Assembly (NCBI RefSeq): GCF_030418295.1
Contig: NZ_JAUHQA010000001.1
Location: forward strand, 62,001 to 126,000
Source of the DNA: Demequina muriae
GTDB lineage: Bacteria; Actinomycetota; Actinomycetes; Actinomycetales; Demequinaceae
Length of the DNA: 64,000 bases
Direction: 5' to 3'
A program made the translations under genes and the position numbers. The stretch's first letter is position 1. Every line of letters starts with the position of its first letter. The notes below the pieces were generated by a model. The model was not told the origin of the DNA, made no database searches, and saw nothing but the letters and a program-made list of their open reading frames with translations. This document shows, piece after piece, positions 41,820 through 56,548 of this stretch.

Positions 41820-42947
41820 TCAGGCCGGCGACACCTCGCGCACCTCGGTGCTGAACTCTGCGAGCGCATCGGCCTCGGGCTGTTCGCACAGCCCCGGGAA
41901 CGTGGGCACGGCGATCGATCCGTTCTCGATGACGTACGGGGTCGTGAGATCGCGAGCGTAGAAGCGCGACGATGCGGAGATGTCGCCCGGCAGGGTGAAT
42001 CCGGGAAGCCCGGCAAGGGCCGCGTTGGCGCCGCGCGCGAGACCGGTCTCCAGCATGCCGCCGCACCACACGGCGATGCCCGATGCGCGCGCGACGTCGT
42101 GAATGCGCCGCGCCTCGAGGTAGCCGCCCACGCGCGAGGGCTTGATGTTGATCACGGCGGCGGCCCCCAGTTGGATGGCGTCTGCGGCCGATGCGGCGGA
42201 GACGACGGACTCGTCGAGACACATCGGCGTGGCCATGGCGCGGGCGAGTTCGGCGTGCTGACGGAGGTCGTCCTCGGCGAGCGGCTGCTCGATGAGCAGG
42301 AGGTCGAACTCGTCGAGACGGCGCAGGTGGGCGGCATCCACCAGGGTGTACGCGGCGTTGGCATCGACTTGCAGCGCCACGTCCGGGTGCGCCTCGCGCA
42401 CCGCGCGCACGGGCTCGACGTCCCACCCCGGCTGGATCTTGAGCTTGATGCGCTGGTAGCCCTCGTCCAGGTAGCCCGCCACCGCATCGAGCAGCGCCCG
42501 GATCGAGTCCTGGATCCCCACCGAGACGCCGGACGGGACCCTGTCGCGCGTCACGCCCAAGTAGGTGGCGAAGCTGGTCCCGGCCGCCTTCAGCTGCGCA
42601 TCGAGGATCGCGGCCTCGAGGGCGGCCTTGGCCATCCGGTGCCCGACGACGGGCTCGAGCAGCTCGCCGACGGTCTCCGCCGTCAGGACGGTGTCGGCAG
42701 AGGCCGCCGCGAGGCGTGGAAGGAGGAAGCGTTCGATGACGTCCGCGGCCCCGGCCGCATACTCGTCCGAGTACACCGGCTCGGCGAGCGCACCGCACTC
42801 TCCCCAGCCCGTCACCTCGCGTCCCGCCACCCGGGCGGAGACCTCGACCGTGAGCACCGTGCGCGCGGTCTGAGTCGAGAACGACGTGGTGAAGGGCGTG
42901 ACGAGCGGGATGCGCAGGGTGCGCAGGGTCACGTGATCGATCTGCAT
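41820..42947 (-). CDS. menC: Enolase-superfamily N-succinylamino acid racemase / o-succinylbenzoate synthase
   Basis: A 375-residue enolase-superfamily enzyme of the OSBS/NSAR subgroup. The catalytic set is intact: K168 and K170 in 'IKLKIQPG', metal ligands D195 ('VDANAAY'), E220 ('IEQPL') and D245 ('DESV'), and K269 in 'NIKPSRVGG'. In this subgroup the same fold does menaquinone OSBS or racemises N-succinylamino acids. No men genes are near; instead it is coupled (ATGA overlaps) to a COG3375-type GNAT and an M20 hydrolase, the set described for the N-succinyl D- to L-amino-acid pathway in Geobacillus. I therefore favour NSAR; OSBS activity may also be present. Confidence 0.85.
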   Translation of the reverse strand: MQIDHVTLRTLRIPLVTPFTTSFSTQTARTVLTVEVSARVAGREVTGWGECGALAEPVYSDEYAAGAADVIERFLLPRLAAASADTVLTAETVGELLEPVVGHRMAKAALEAAILDAQLKAAGTSFATYLGVTRDRVPSGVSVGIQDSIRALLDAVAGYLDEGYQRIKLKIQPGWDVEPVRAVREAHPDVALQVDANAAYTLVDAAHLRRLDEFDLLLIEQPLAEDDLRQHAELARAMATPMCLDESVVSAASAADAIQLGAAAVINIKPSRVGGYLEARRIHDVARASGIAVWCGGMLETGLARGANAALAGLPGFTLPGDISASSRFYARDLTTPYVIENGSIAVPTFPGLCEQPEADALAEFSTEVREVSPA

Positions 42948-43828
42948 CAGCGAGTCTCCAAGAGGTAGCGGTGGTCATGGAAGCCGGCGACGCGACGGCC
43001 GCTCTGAATCATGGGAGCCATCGCACCACGGACGGCACCGCGCCACTGGGCGGCGGCCCGAGGATCGGTGCGGCGCAGCGCCTCCACATCGGGGGGAACG
43101 GCCACCGAGAGGAAGCGGGCGGCGGGGTCCGGGACGTGAGGATGAGGACGGCCATCGGCGGTGGTCGTCAGCAGCGCCGACGCCTCGAGGTCGCGGTCGG
43201 TAGGAGGCTCCTCCGACGCGTGCGACGAGGGACCGGGCAGGTCGCGGTCGAGCGGCCAGCTCGCGAGCAGCCGGTCGCTCCCCTGTCCCGCATTGACGCC
43301 GTCGCTCATCTCACCGTAGAAGTCCACCAGGTACTCCTGGATCTCGACGCCCAGACGGTTGAGGTTGAACGCCGCGTTGCGCGACACCAAGGGGTCGAAC
43401 GTCCAGGTGACGCGGGACAGGCCCCGTTCCAGGCACCACGCACGCTGGTGCAGCTTGAGAGCCATGCCGACACCGCGCCGGCCGGTTCCCGGCTCGACTC
43501 CGGCGACGTGAGAGTGGAGTGCGACGCCCAACGGCATGGAGAAGTATCCCACGCATACGCCGCGGAGCCGGTGCCCCTCGAACGCCCCGACCACGTAGGC
43601 GCCGGCATGCGAGAGCGCCACCATGAGCGGCGGTTCGACGGCGGCGGTCCCCCAGATCGACTCCAGCAGACGCGCGGCTTCCCCCACCTCGACTGTCGCG
43701 AGCGAACGCACCGTCACGCCCGCGCGTTCGGCCGCCGCGCGGGCATCCTCAGTGGCGCGAGGCAGCCAATCGCGTGTCGCAACAGACAACCCAGGGGCGG
43801 CCGATGCGCGGGCGGGGTCCGGGGTCAC
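42947..43828 (-). CDS. COG3375-type GNAT acyltransferase (probable amino acid N-succinyltransferase)
   Basis: A 293-residue GNAT protein: 'ARLLESIWG', 'VVGAFEGHRLRGVCVGYF', the acyl-CoA loop 'GVEPGTGRRGVGMALKLHQRAWCLERGL', and 'VTWTFDPLVSRNAAFNLNRLGVEIQEYLVDFYG', the long conserved block typical of the predicted acetyltransferases (COG3375) encoded with NSAR genes. It would succinylate the D-amino acid before racemisation. The GTG overlaps the M20 stop (GTGA) and its TGA overlaps the racemase ATG. Activity is inferred from gene context. Confidence 0.85.
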   Translation of the reverse strand: MTPDPARASAAPGLSVATRDWLPRATEDARAAAERAGVTVRSLATVEVGEAARLLESIWGTAAVEPPLMVALSHAGAYVVGAFEGHRLRGVCVGYFSMPLGVALHSHVAGVEPGTGRRGVGMALKLHQRAWCLERGLSRVTWTFDPLVSRNAAFNLNRLGVEIQEYLVDFYGEMSDGVNAGQGSDRLLASWPLDRDLPGPSSHASEEPPTDRDLEASALLTTTADGRPHPHVPDPAARFLSVAVPPDVEALRRTDPRAAAQWRGAVRGAMAPMIQSGRRVAGFHDHRYLLETR

Positions 43829-44994
43829 TGCGCGCCTGCGCTGAGGCGTGGGCTGGCGAGGATGTCGTGCACGAGCAGTGCCAGCAGAGCGGTGCGATGC
43901 GGCACGTGCGCGACCTCGACGTGTTCGTCGGCCGCGTGAGCACCGCCGCCCACCCCACCGAGACCGTCGAGGGTGGGGACGCCGAGGCCGGCGGTGAGGT
44001 TGCCGTCGGAGGCTCCGCCCACCGAGCACTGCCGCAGGTCGTCGATTCCTGCCGTCGGTGCGAGCTGGAGCGCGCGGCTGAAGAGATCGTCGGCGAGCGC
44101 CAGCTCGAGCGGCGGCCGGTTGACCCCGCCGTCGATGCTCAGGCGAGCACCGTCGAGGACGGGGGCGAGCGCGCGGATCTCCGTGTCGACGCGGTGCTGC
44201 TCCGCGGCGGTGGTGGCCCGCACGTCGACGTCGACCCGCGCCTGCGCCGGCACCGTGTTGACGGTGGTGCCGATGCTTCCTCGGGTCGGGGTGACGGTCG
44301 TGGAGCCGTCGGCGATGGCGGCGATCGCCGGAAGCTGGTGGGCGAGTTCGAGGCCGGCGTTGACGCCGCGCTCGGGGTTGAGGCCCGCGTGCGCGGCGCG
44401 GCCAAGCGCCGTCACCGTGTAGAGCGAGACGCCCTTGCGCTCGGTCTTGAGCGCCCCTCCGGGTCCGGACGCCTCGAGGACGAGCACCGCATCGGCCCCG
44501 CGAGCCTCGTCTTCGAGGAGCGCACGCGACGATGTCGAGCCCACCTCCTCGTCTCCGGTGACCAGGATGGTGACCCCGGCGAGCGCATCGGCCCCATGGA
44601 CGGTCACGAGCGATGCGGCCGCGTGCGCCGCCTGGACGAGTCCGATGGCCATGTCGTAGCAGCCGGGACCGGTGAGGACGCCGTCGGTGACGACCGCGGG
44701 GTGCGTCGCGAGGGTGCCGTGCGGCCAGACCGTGTCGTGGTGCCCGAGCAGGAGCACGCGGGTCGGTCCGCCCAGCCGCCAACGCAGGTGAGTGACGCCG
44801 TCGACGATGATGCGCTCGGGCTCCGCCGGGAGGCCCGCCGCGCCGAGCCGGGCGCCGAGCACCTCCGCGACCACGTCCGCGCTGCGCACCACCGCGTCGA
44901 GATCGCTCGACGGCGACTCGCACTCGATCAGGCGCACGGCGTCGTCGAGCATCGCGGGCAAGCGTGCGCGGGCGTCGGTCAGCAGGTCGGTCAT
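43825..44994 (-). CDS. M20-family metallopeptidase/deacylase
   Basis: A 389-residue M20 hydrolase. Metal and catalytic residues: 'LLLGHHDTVWPHG' (His-x-Asp), 'GPGCYDMAIG' (bridging Asp), 'TGDEEVGS' (Glu-Glu), a dimerisation lid with 'GRAAHAGLNPERGVNAG', and 'GGASDGNLTA', with a C-terminal His in 'GGVGGGAHAADEHVEV'. In the predicted pathway it would release the L-amino acid from its N-succinyl form. Of two in-frame starts, MTDLL... is preferred because AGG lies 9 nt before it; MGTMTDLL (45003) is the alternative. Confidence 0.85.
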   Translation of the reverse strand: MTDLLTDARARLPAMLDDAVRLIECESPSSDLDAVVRSADVVAEVLGARLGAAGLPAEPERIIVDGVTHLRWRLGGPTRVLLLGHHDTVWPHGTLATHPAVVTDGVLTGPGCYDMAIGLVQAAHAAASLVTVHGADALAGVTILVTGDEEVGSTSSRALLEDEARGADAVLVLEASGPGGALKTERKGVSLYTVTALGRAAHAGLNPERGVNAGLELAHQLPAIAAIADGSTTVTPTRGSIGTTVNTVPAQARVDVDVRATTAAEQHRVDTEIRALAPVLDGARLSIDGGVNRPPLELALADDLFSRALQLAPTAGIDDLRQCSVGGASDGNLTAGLGVPTLDGLGGVGGGAHAADEHVEVAHVPHRTALLALLVHDILASPRLSAGAQ

Positions 44995-45030
44995 CGTGCC
45001 CATCCTGCCAGGTGCGCGCGTGGCCGGACC

Positions 45031-45154
45031 CTGTCCGGCAATGGTTGACCCCTCCAGGCGATGGCGTCATCCTGTCCGGCACCCGGTGGACACCAGTGCC
45101 GGACAGCGATCCGCGAGGGCCGCTAGCCGACCACTAGTGCCGGACAGGAGTGGG
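45031..45154. repeat. Structured dispersed repeat, copy B
   Basis: Same length and arm spacing as the copy at 451-574: CTGTCCGGCA at 45031, CCTGTCCGGCAC at 45070, GTGCCGGACAG at 45096 and GTGCCGGACAGG at 45138. Between the last two arms both copies share GGCCGCTAG-CGACCA. The element ends 6 nt before the argH stop codon (minus strand), just as copy A abuts the SPFH stop. Confidence 0.8.
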
Positions 45155-45160
45155 GGCGGG

Positions 45161-47826
<2,666 letters not shown>

Positions 47827-47877
47827 GTTCGCTCGTTTCCTTCACTTCTCGATTGCGTATGTCAGATCCTGCTGGGA

Positions 47878-47898
47878 GCGCCGCCGTGGTGGCGGCGC
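47878..47898 (-). other. GC-rich hairpin between argR and argG
   Basis: GCGCCGCC-N5-GGCGGCGC, an 8-bp stem 24 nt after the argR stop, without a T-run. It may attenuate readthrough from argCJBDFR into argGH or stabilise the upstream mRNA. Confidence 0.45.
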
Positions 47899-47921
47899 AC
47901 GTCGTTCGGCGGGCGCGCGCC

Positions 47922-50595
<2,674 letters not shown>

Positions 50596-50596
50596 G

Positions 50597-51514
50597 TCAT
50601 GCCCACAGATCGACGTCGTCGGGGCGCACCATGGTGCCGATGCCGCGAGAGGTGAAGATCTCGGTGAGGATCGAGTGAGGCTCGCGCCCGTCGATGATGT
50701 GCGCCTGGGGCACGCCGCCGCGCACCGCGCGCAGGCACGCCTCCATCTTGGGCACCATTCCGGACGCGAGGGTGGGCAGCAGCTTCTCGACGTCGGTGGC
50801 GTGGATGCGGCGCACCAGCGAGCTCTGATCGGGCCAGTTCGCGTACAGACCCTCCACGTCGGTGAGCATGATCAGCTTGCGCGCGCGCAGGGCCACGGCG
50901 ATGGCGGCCGCTGCGGTGTCGGCGTTCACATTCAGGACAGTGGTCGGGTCGTCGATGTCGGGAGCGACCGTGCTCACCACGGGGATCCGTCCCGCGTGGA
51001 TGATGTCCTCCACCGCTGCCGGGTTGACCTTGACGACGTCGCCCACCTGGCCCACGTCGACTTTCTTCCCGTCGATGTCGGCGTGACGGCGCTTGGCCTG
51101 CAGGAGACCGGCGTCCTCGCCGGACAGTCCCACCGCCAGCGGTCCGTGGTCGTTGATGAGGCCGACGAGCTCACGTGAGACGGAGCCCGTCAGCACCATG
51201 CGCACCACGTCCATCGCCTCGGGCGTCGTGACGCGAAGCCCGCCCTTGAACTCGGACTCGATCCCCAGCTTGTTCAGCATCTCGGAGATCTGCGGGCCGC
51301 CGCCGTGGACGACGACGGGGTACAGGCCGAGCAGGCGCAGATGCACCACGTCCTGGGCGAACGCCCTCTTGAGGGTCTCGTCGATCATGGCGTTGCCGCC
51401 GTACTTGATCACCACGGTCGCGCCCTTGAAGGACTCGATCCACGGCATGCCGTCGATGAGGACGCCCACCTTCTGCTGGGGCGTGAGGTCCGGAGTGTCG
51501 ATGTCGTGGCTCAT
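50597..51514 (-). CDS. argB: Acetylglutamate kinase
   Basis: A 305-residue amino acid kinase: '[15 protein letters not shown]' (phosphate loop), '[36 protein letters not shown]', and '[30 protein letters not shown]'. It phosphorylates N-acetylglutamate; arginine-sensitive forms have an N-terminal helix, which is present here in part. ATGA overlap with argJ. Confidence 0.96.
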   Translation of the reverse strand: MSHDIDTPDLTPQQKVGVLIDGMPWIESFKGATVVIKYGGNAMIDETLKRAFAQDVVHLRLLGLYPVVVHGGGPQISEMLNKLGIESEFKGGLRVTTPEAMDVVRMVLTGSVSRELVGLINDHGPLAVGLSGEDAGLLQAKRRHADIDGKKVDVGQVGDVVKVNPAAVEDIIHAGRIPVVSTVAPDIDDPTTVLNVNADTAAAAIAVALRARKLIMLTDVEGLYANWPDQSSLVRRIHATDVEKLLPTLASGMVPKMEACLRAVRGGVPQAHIIDGREPHSILTEIFTSRGIGTMVRPDDVDLWA

Positions 51515-52686
51515 GAGGAGTATGCGCTGTTCTCGTGGACGTAGTCGTGGGTGAGGTCGTTGGTCCAGACGGTCGCTGTGGCGTCACCTGCGTGCAGGTC
51601 GACGACCACGGTCACCTCGCGGCCGGTCAGGTCAACGAGATCGCGGTCGTCGCCGACGCCTGCCGCCCTACACACCTGGACGCCGTTGATCGAGACGTCG
51701 ATGAGCGTGGGGTCGAACGGGGCGACCTCCTCCGGCACCGTGCCGGCAGCCGAGATCACGCGGCCCCAGTTCGGGTCGTTGCCGAAGATCGCGGCCTTGA
51801 ACAGGTTCGACCGGGTGATGGCGCGCGCGACCTCCTCTGCGGCGTGCTCGGTGGTGGCATTCACGACAGTGACGGCGATGTCGTGGCTCGCGCCCTCGGC
51901 GTCGGCGACCAGCTGACGGGAGAGGCTGGCGAGCACCTCGGTGAGAGCCGCTTCGAACTGGCTCGGATCCGGGGTCTGGCCCGAGGCGCCGCTCGCCATC
52001 AGCAGCACGGTGTCGTTGGTGGACATGCAGCCGTCCGAATCGACCCGGTTGAGCGTCCGTGCGACGGCCGATGCGAGAGCCGCCTTCGCGGTCGCCGCAT
52101 CGATCCCGGCGTCCGTGGTGACGACGCACAGCATGGTCGCCATGCCGGGCGCCAGCATGCCCGCGCCCTTGGCCATGCCGCCGACGGTCCAGCCGTCGCG
52201 GCCCGCCACAGCGGTCTTGGGCTTGGAGTCGGTCGTCATGATGGCCTCGGCCGCGGCGTCACCGCCGTCGTGCGAGAGGCCGGTGATCGCCGCATCGGCG
52301 CCCGCGAGCAGCGTGTCCATGGGGAGGCGCAGTCCGATCAGACCGGTCGAGCAGACGGCGACGTCTCCGGCACCGACCTCGCGGCCCGTCTGGCTCAGGG
52401 CATGAGCCACGTGCTCCGCGGTGCGGTGCGTGTCGGCGAAGCCCTCGGGGCCGGTGCAGGCGTTCGCGCCGCCCGAGTTGAGGATCACGGCGTCGGCGCG
52501 ACCGTCGGACACGACCTCGCGCGACCAGGTGACCGGAGCGGCCTCGATGCGGTTCGTGGTGAACACGCCCGCCGCGACCTTGGACGGCCCCTCGTTGACG
52601 ACGACGGACACGTCCTTGGCTCCCGTCGACTTGATGCCGGCCACGACGCCTGATGCGACGAAGCCCTGTGCTGCGGTGACGCTCAC
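51511..52686 (-). CDS. argJ: Bifunctional glutamate N-acetyltransferase / amino-acid acetyltransferase ArgJ
   Basis: A 391-residue ArgJ. The self-cleavage site and nucleophile are in '[23 protein letters not shown]' (Ala-Thr bond, Thr being the new N-terminus), with '[12 protein letters not shown]'-type '[13 protein letters not shown]' (oxyanion region) and '[12 protein letters not shown]' near the end. It recycles the acetyl group from N-acetylornithine to glutamate. GTG start overlapping the argC stop (GTGA). Confidence 0.96.
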   Translation of the reverse strand: MSVTAAQGFVASGVVAGIKSTGAKDVSVVVNEGPSKVAAGVFTTNRIEAAPVTWSREVVSDGRADAVILNSGGANACTGPEGFADTHRTAEHVAHALSQTGREVGAGDVAVCSTGLIGLRLPMDTLLAGADAAITGLSHDGGDAAAEAIMTTDSKPKTAVAGRDGWTVGGMAKGAGMLAPGMATMLCVVTTDAGIDAATAKAALASAVARTLNRVDSDGCMSTNDTVLLMASGASGQTPDPSQFEAALTEVLASLSRQLVADAEGASHDIAVTVVNATTEHAAEEVARAITRSNLFKAAIFGNDPNWGRVISAAGTVPEEVAPFDPTLIDVSINGVQVCRAAGVGDDRDLVDLTGREVTVVVDLHAGDATATVWTNDLTHDYVHENSAYSS

Positions 52687-53726
52687 GGTGCCACTCCCCT
52701 CAGCTGAAGTCCGGTGGTCTCAGGCTGGCCCAGCGCGAGGTTCATTGACTGCAGCGCCGCGCCTGCCGTGCCCTTGACGAGGTTGTCGATCGCGCTGATC
52801 ACCACCACGCGTCCGGCCTTCTCGTCGACGGCGACCTGCACGAGGCAGGTGTTCGCGCCGAGAGTGGCGGCGGTGGTGGGCCATTGGCCCTCGGGCAGCA
52901 GGTGCACGAACGGCTCGTCGGCGTACGCGGACTCCCACGCAGCGCGGACCTCGTCGGCTGTGACGCCCTGCGCGAGCGGTGCCGTCACCGTCGCCAGGAT
53001 GCCGCGCGCCATGGGGACCAGCGTGGGGGTGAAGCTGATGCGGACATCCTCACCGCCTGCGGATCCGAGGTTCTGCACGATCTCCGGGATGTGGCGGTGC
53101 ACGCCGCCGACGCCATACGCGGAGGCGGCTCCCAGGCCCTCCGAGGCGAGCAGATTCGTGGCGAGCTTCTTGCCGGCACCCGAGTAGCCGTTGGCCAGCA
53201 CCGCGACGATGTCCGTGGGGTCCACAACGCCTGCGGCAACTCCGGGCTGAAGAGCGAGCGTCACCGCGGTCACGTTGCAGCCGGGAACGGCGATGCGCTT
53301 GACGCCCGCAAGGGAATCGCGCTGGTGGCCGTCGGCCGTGATCAGCTCGGGCATGCCATAGGGCCAGGTGCCGGAGTGCTCGCCGCCGTAATACTCGGCC
53401 CACGCCTCGGCACTGGCCAGGCGATGGTCGGCGCCGCAGTCGATCACCAGGGTCTCGGGCGGCAGCTGGGCCGCGATCGCTCCCGAGGCCCCGTGAGGCA
53501 GGGCCAGGACGACGACGTCGTGACCCGCGAGGGTCTCCGCGCTGGTCTCGACGATCGTGCGGTCCGCGAGCGTGCGCAGGTGCGGCTGATGCACCCCCAG
53601 CAGATCGCCCGCCGACGAGTGGGCCGTCAAGGCACCGAACTCCACCTCGGGATGCTCGCTGAAGACACGCAGCACCTCGCCCCCTACGTACCCGGACGCG
53701 CCGGAGACTGCCACTGAAATCGCCAT
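52683..53726 (-). CDS. argC: N-acetyl-gamma-glutamyl-phosphate reductase
   Basis: A 347-residue reductase: NADP-binding '[18 protein letters not shown]', catalytic cysteine in '[17 protein letters not shown]', and 'GYSGAGKK'. It reduces N-acetylglutamyl phosphate to the semialdehyde and opens the arg operon. Two ATGs 6 nt apart exist (MRMAIS); the second is chosen because a TATAGT box lies 7 nt before it, so the transcript would begin at this codon without a ribosome site. Confidence 0.95.
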   Translation of the reverse strand: MAISVAVSGASGYVGGEVLRVFSEHPEVEFGALTAHSSAGDLLGVHQPHLRTLADRTIVETSAETLAGHDVVVLALPHGASGAIAAQLPPETLVIDCGADHRLASAEAWAEYYGGEHSGTWPYGMPELITADGHQRDSLAGVKRIAVPGCNVTAVTLALQPGVAAGVVDPTDIVAVLANGYSGAGKKLATNLLASEGLGAASAYGVGGVHRHIPEIVQNLGSAGGEDVRISFTPTLVPMARGILATVTAPLAQGVTADEVRAAWESAYADEPFVHLLPEGQWPTTAATLGANTCLVQVAVDEKAGRVVVISAIDNLVKGTAGAALQSMNLALGQPETTGLQLRGVAP

Positions 53727-53745
53727 GCGCATAACTATACATCAG
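53727..53745 (-). promoter_or_regulatory. argC promoter with candidate ArgR box
   Basis: TATAGT (53734-53739) is 7 nt before the argC ATG. It lies within the imperfect palindrome ATGTATAGTTATGCGCAT, which resembles ARG boxes in position and symmetry, so ArgR could block the leaderless start. No good -35 is visible. Confidence 0.5.
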
Positions 53746-53796
53746 TCTGAATAGTCCGAGGCCGCGCCCGCCGTGGCCGGTGCGAGGATGGGACGC

Positions 53797-54780
53797 ATGA
53801 AGGCGATCCAGGCAGATGTCCCCGGCGGTCCCGACGTGATGCGCGTCGTGGACGCCCCCTCGCCCACCCCCGGCACGGGTCAGGTGCTCGTCGACGTGGC
53901 CGCGAGCGGCGTCAACTTCATCGACACGTACCAGCGCTCGGGCGTCTACGACGTCGCACGTCCGTTCCGGCCGGGCCTCGAGGGCGCAGGCGTGGTCACC
54001 GCCGTCGGCGAGCACGTCGACTGGGCTGCGCCGGGCGACCGCCTCGCGTGGGCGGGCACCGCTGGCTCGTATGCCGAGCAGGTGGTGCTCTCCCGGCACG
54101 ATGCCTACCGGGTTCCCGCCAGCGTGAGCCTCGACACCGCCGCAGCGCTCATGCTGCAAGGACTCACCGCCCACTTCCTGAGCGCATCGGCCTTCCCGCT
54201 GGGGCCCGAGCACACCGCGCTGGTGCATGCCGGCGCCGGCGGAGTGGGCCTGCTGCTCACCCAGCTCGCCGCGGCGCGCGGCGCGCGCGTGATCACGACC
54301 GTGTCGCGCGGCGACAAGGAGGAGCTGTCCCGGGCCGCCGGCGCGTCCGAGGTGATCCGCTACGAGGACTTCGCCGACATGAGCGAGGACCTCCCGCGAG
54401 CGGTGCGCGGGCTGACGGACGGCGCGGGCGTTGATGTCGTGTACGACGGGGTGGGCGCGGCGACCTTCGATGGCTCGCTCGCGTCGCTCGCGATGAGGGG
54501 AACACTCGTGGTGTTCGGCGGCGCCTCTGGCCAGGTGCCCGCGTTCGACCTGCAGCGCCTCAACCACGGGGGCTCCCTGTCCGTGACGCGCCCCTCGATG
54601 GTGCACTACCTGCGCACGGACGAGGAGCGGTCCTGGCGAGCCGGTGACCTGTTCACTGCCGTGGCCGCCGGCGAGCTCGACGTGCGCATCGGCGCCTCGT
54701 ACCCGCTGTCCGATGCGCCCTCGGCTCATCGCGCTCTGGAGTCACGCGGCACCACCGGCAAGGTGCTGCTGCACCCTTAG
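53797..54780 (+). CDS. NADPH:quinone oxidoreductase (QOR-type MDR)
   Basis: A 327-residue medium-chain dehydrogenase/reductase without zinc ligands. It has 'ASGVNFIDTYQRSGVY' (QOR signature), 'GLEGAGVVTAVG', the cofactor loop 'ALVHAGAGGVGLLLTQLAAARGARVI', and 'VYDGVGAATFDGSLASLAMRGTLVVFG'. It matches QorA-type quinone reductases. It is divergent from argC, separated by 70 nt. Confidence 0.9.
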   Translation: MKAIQADVPGGPDVMRVVDAPSPTPGTGQVLVDVAASGVNFIDTYQRSGVYDVARPFRPGLEGAGVVTAVGEHVDWAAPGDRLAWAGTAGSYAEQVVLSRHDAYRVPASVSLDTAAALMLQGLTAHFLSASAFPLGPEHTALVHAGAGGVGLLLTQLAAARGARVITTVSRGDKEELSRAAGASEVIRYEDFADMSEDLPRAVRGLTDGAGVDVVYDGVGAATFDGSLASLAMRGTLVVFGGASGQVPAFDLQRLNHGGSLSVTRPSMVHYLRTDEERSWRAGDLFTAVAAGELDVRIGASYPLSDAPSAHRALESRGTTGKVLLHP

Positions 54781-54835
54781 CGCGGGCGACATGCCCGAGA
54801 CCCCGCCGCGACACACGCCCGTGACATCGACACGG

Positions 54836-54841
54836 CACAAT
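54836..54841 (+). promoter_or_regulatory. -10 box of the GNAT gene
   Basis: CACAAT, 6 nt before the ATG; implies a leaderless transcript. Confidence 0.4.
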
Positions 54842-54847
54842 GTGGAC

Positions 54848-55348
54848 ATGCAGAACCTGCGCATGCGTGTGATGAGAGAGTCCGACCTGCCCGCCGTTCT
54901 CGCGCTCAACACCGCGGCCGTCCCAGCGGTCACGCTGCTGTCGGACGAGGAGCTGCGAGAGCTCATCGACTGGTGCGACGTGTCGCTCGTGGCGCTCAAC
55001 CGCACCGGCGAGGTGATCGCGTTCCTGCTGAGCCTCGGACACGGCACCCCCTACGCCTCGGAGAACTACCGCTGGTTCGAGGACCGCGGGGTGCGCCACC
55101 AGTACATCGACCGGATCGTCGTCGCCGCGACCGCGCGGGGCACCGGCGTGGGTCACGCGCTGTACGAGTCGGTGTTCGAGCGTGCGCGCGAGCGCGGCGC
55201 CACCGAAGTCACCGCCGAGGTCAATCTGGACCCGCCCAACCCGCGCTCGATGGACTTCCACGAACGCATGGGCTTCCGCCAGCTCGGCGAGCAGACCACC
55301 AAGGGCGGGGCGATACGCGTCGCGCTGCTGTCTCGACCCGTCGACTGA
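54848..55348 (+). CDS. GNAT-family N-acetyltransferase
   Basis: A 166-residue GNAT protein starting 'MQNLRMRVMRESDLPAVLALN'. The acetyl-CoA loop is 'RIVVAATARGTGVGHALYESVFERARERG' and motif B is 'NPRSMDFHERMGFRQLGEQ'. It resembles small YkkB-like predicted acetyltransferases; substrate unknown. The start follows a -10 box 6 nt away. Confidence 0.8.
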   Translation: MQNLRMRVMRESDLPAVLALNTAAVPAVTLLSDEELRELIDWCDVSLVALNRTGEVIAFLLSLGHGTPYASENYRWFEDRGVRHQYIDRIVVAATARGTGVGHALYESVFERARERGATEVTAEVNLDPPNPRSMDFHERMGFRQLGEQTTKGGAIRVALLSRPVD

Positions 55349-55393
55349 CGACCGTTGACTGGCTGGGGTCCGGGCGGCCGATGCGCGTGCCCG

Positions 55394-55399
55394 TACCAT
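55394..55399 (+). promoter_or_regulatory. -10 box of the epimerase gene
   Basis: TACCAT, 7 nt before the ATG; implies a leaderless transcript. Confidence 0.5.
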
Positions 55400-55406
55400 C
55401 GGGAGC

Positions 55407-56444
55407 ATGCGCATCCTCATCGTCGGCGGCACGGGACTGATCTCATCGGAGCTCGCGGCCCTCGCGGCCGACCGTGGCGACTCCCTCACCCTCATCAACC
55501 GCGGCAACTCCCCTGTCGCTCCCCCGCCTGAGGGCGCCGAGGTCATCCACGCCGATGCGACCGACGCGGCCGCGATGCGTGCGGCGCTGCGCGGGCGGCA
55601 GCTGCGCGGCGAGCGTTTCGATGCCGTGGTGCAGTGCGTGGCCTTCACCCCGGAGCACGTCGCGGAGGACGCCGAGACCTTCGCGCGCCTGACGGACCAG
55701 TACGTCCTCATCGCCACCGGCGCGTCCTACCGGACGGCCGAGCGCTTCCAGTTCCTGACCGAGGAGACCGGTCAGGAGAACCTCCACTGGGAGTACGCGC
55801 GCCTCAAGCTCAAGGCCGAGCAGGTCCTGCGCGCCTCCGAGGGGCTGCCGTGGACGATCGTGCGCCCCGCGCACACCTACGGCCCGTCGAAGATCCCGGC
55901 GTACACCGGCAACTCCCGCCACCCGTGGACGATCGTCGATCGCATGCGTCGCGGAGCCGACATCCTGATCCCCGGCGACGGGACGGCCCTGTGGACCATC
56001 ACGCACGCTCGCGACGTCGCCGCCGGCATCCTGGGGCTGCTGGGGAACGCCGATGCGATCGGCACCGCCGTGCACATCACGTCCGACGAGGCGCTCACCT
56101 GGACCGGCCTCTACCGCGAGATCGCCCGCGCCGCCGGTCTCAGCGACGAGCAGTTCGAGTCCCAGAAGGTCTGCGTGCCGTCCGATGCGCTGGTGGCGGC
56201 GGCTCCCTCGCAGGCCGGTTCGATCTACGGCGACAAGATGCACTCCGCGGTCTACGACACGTCCCGCATCGCGGCCCTGGTGCCCGGCTGGAGCGCTCGC
56301 ATCCCCTTCGACGAGGGCGTCGCCGAGGCCATCTCGTGGTTCGAGGCACACCCGGACCGGCAGACCGTCGACGAGAACGCGAACGCGATGTTCGACAGGC
56401 TCGGCGCGATCTACCGGCGCGCCTTGGCGGACGCTGGCGCCTAG
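55407..56444 (+). CDS. NAD-dependent epimerase/dehydratase family protein
   Basis: A 345-residue extended SDR. It starts 'MRILIVGGTGLISSELAALAADRGD' (Gly-x2-Gly-x2-Gly cofactor loop) and has the 'YARLKLKAEQVL' active site with Tyr-x3-Lys, then 'IVRPAHTYGP'. It resembles the isoflavone-reductase/nucleoside-sugar epimerase-like enzymes of unknown substrate common in actinobacteria. A preceding -10 box supports the ATG. It stands before a TetR-like gene and is not clearly in an operon. Confidence 0.8.
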   Translation: MRILIVGGTGLISSELAALAADRGDSLTLINRGNSPVAPPPEGAEVIHADATDAAAMRAALRGRQLRGERFDAVVQCVAFTPEHVAEDAETFARLTDQYVLIATGASYRTAERFQFLTEETGQENLHWEYARLKLKAEQVLRASEGLPWTIVRPAHTYGPSKIPAYTGNSRHPWTIVDRMRRGADILIPGDGTALWTITHARDVAAGILGLLGNADAIGTAVHITSDEALTWTGLYREIARAAGLSDEQFESQKVCVPSDALVAAAPSQAGSIYGDKMHSAVYDTSRIAALVPGWSARIPFDEGVAEAISWFEAHPDRQTVDENANAMFDRLGAIYRRALADAGA

Positions 56445-56536
56445 CCGCGTTCGCGCATCGGCCGCGCCGCCCGCATCGTCCGCCCTTGCGACGCGCGCCG
56501 GTGCCTTGGTCCCGGCGCGCGATGCGAGCGGGGTCG

Positions 56537-56542
56537 TACCCT
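56537..56542 (+). promoter_or_regulatory. -10 box of the TetR-like gene
   Basis: TACCCT, 6 nt before the GTG start; implies a leaderless transcript and supports the GTG. Confidence 0.5.
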
Positions 56543-56548
56543 GGACAG

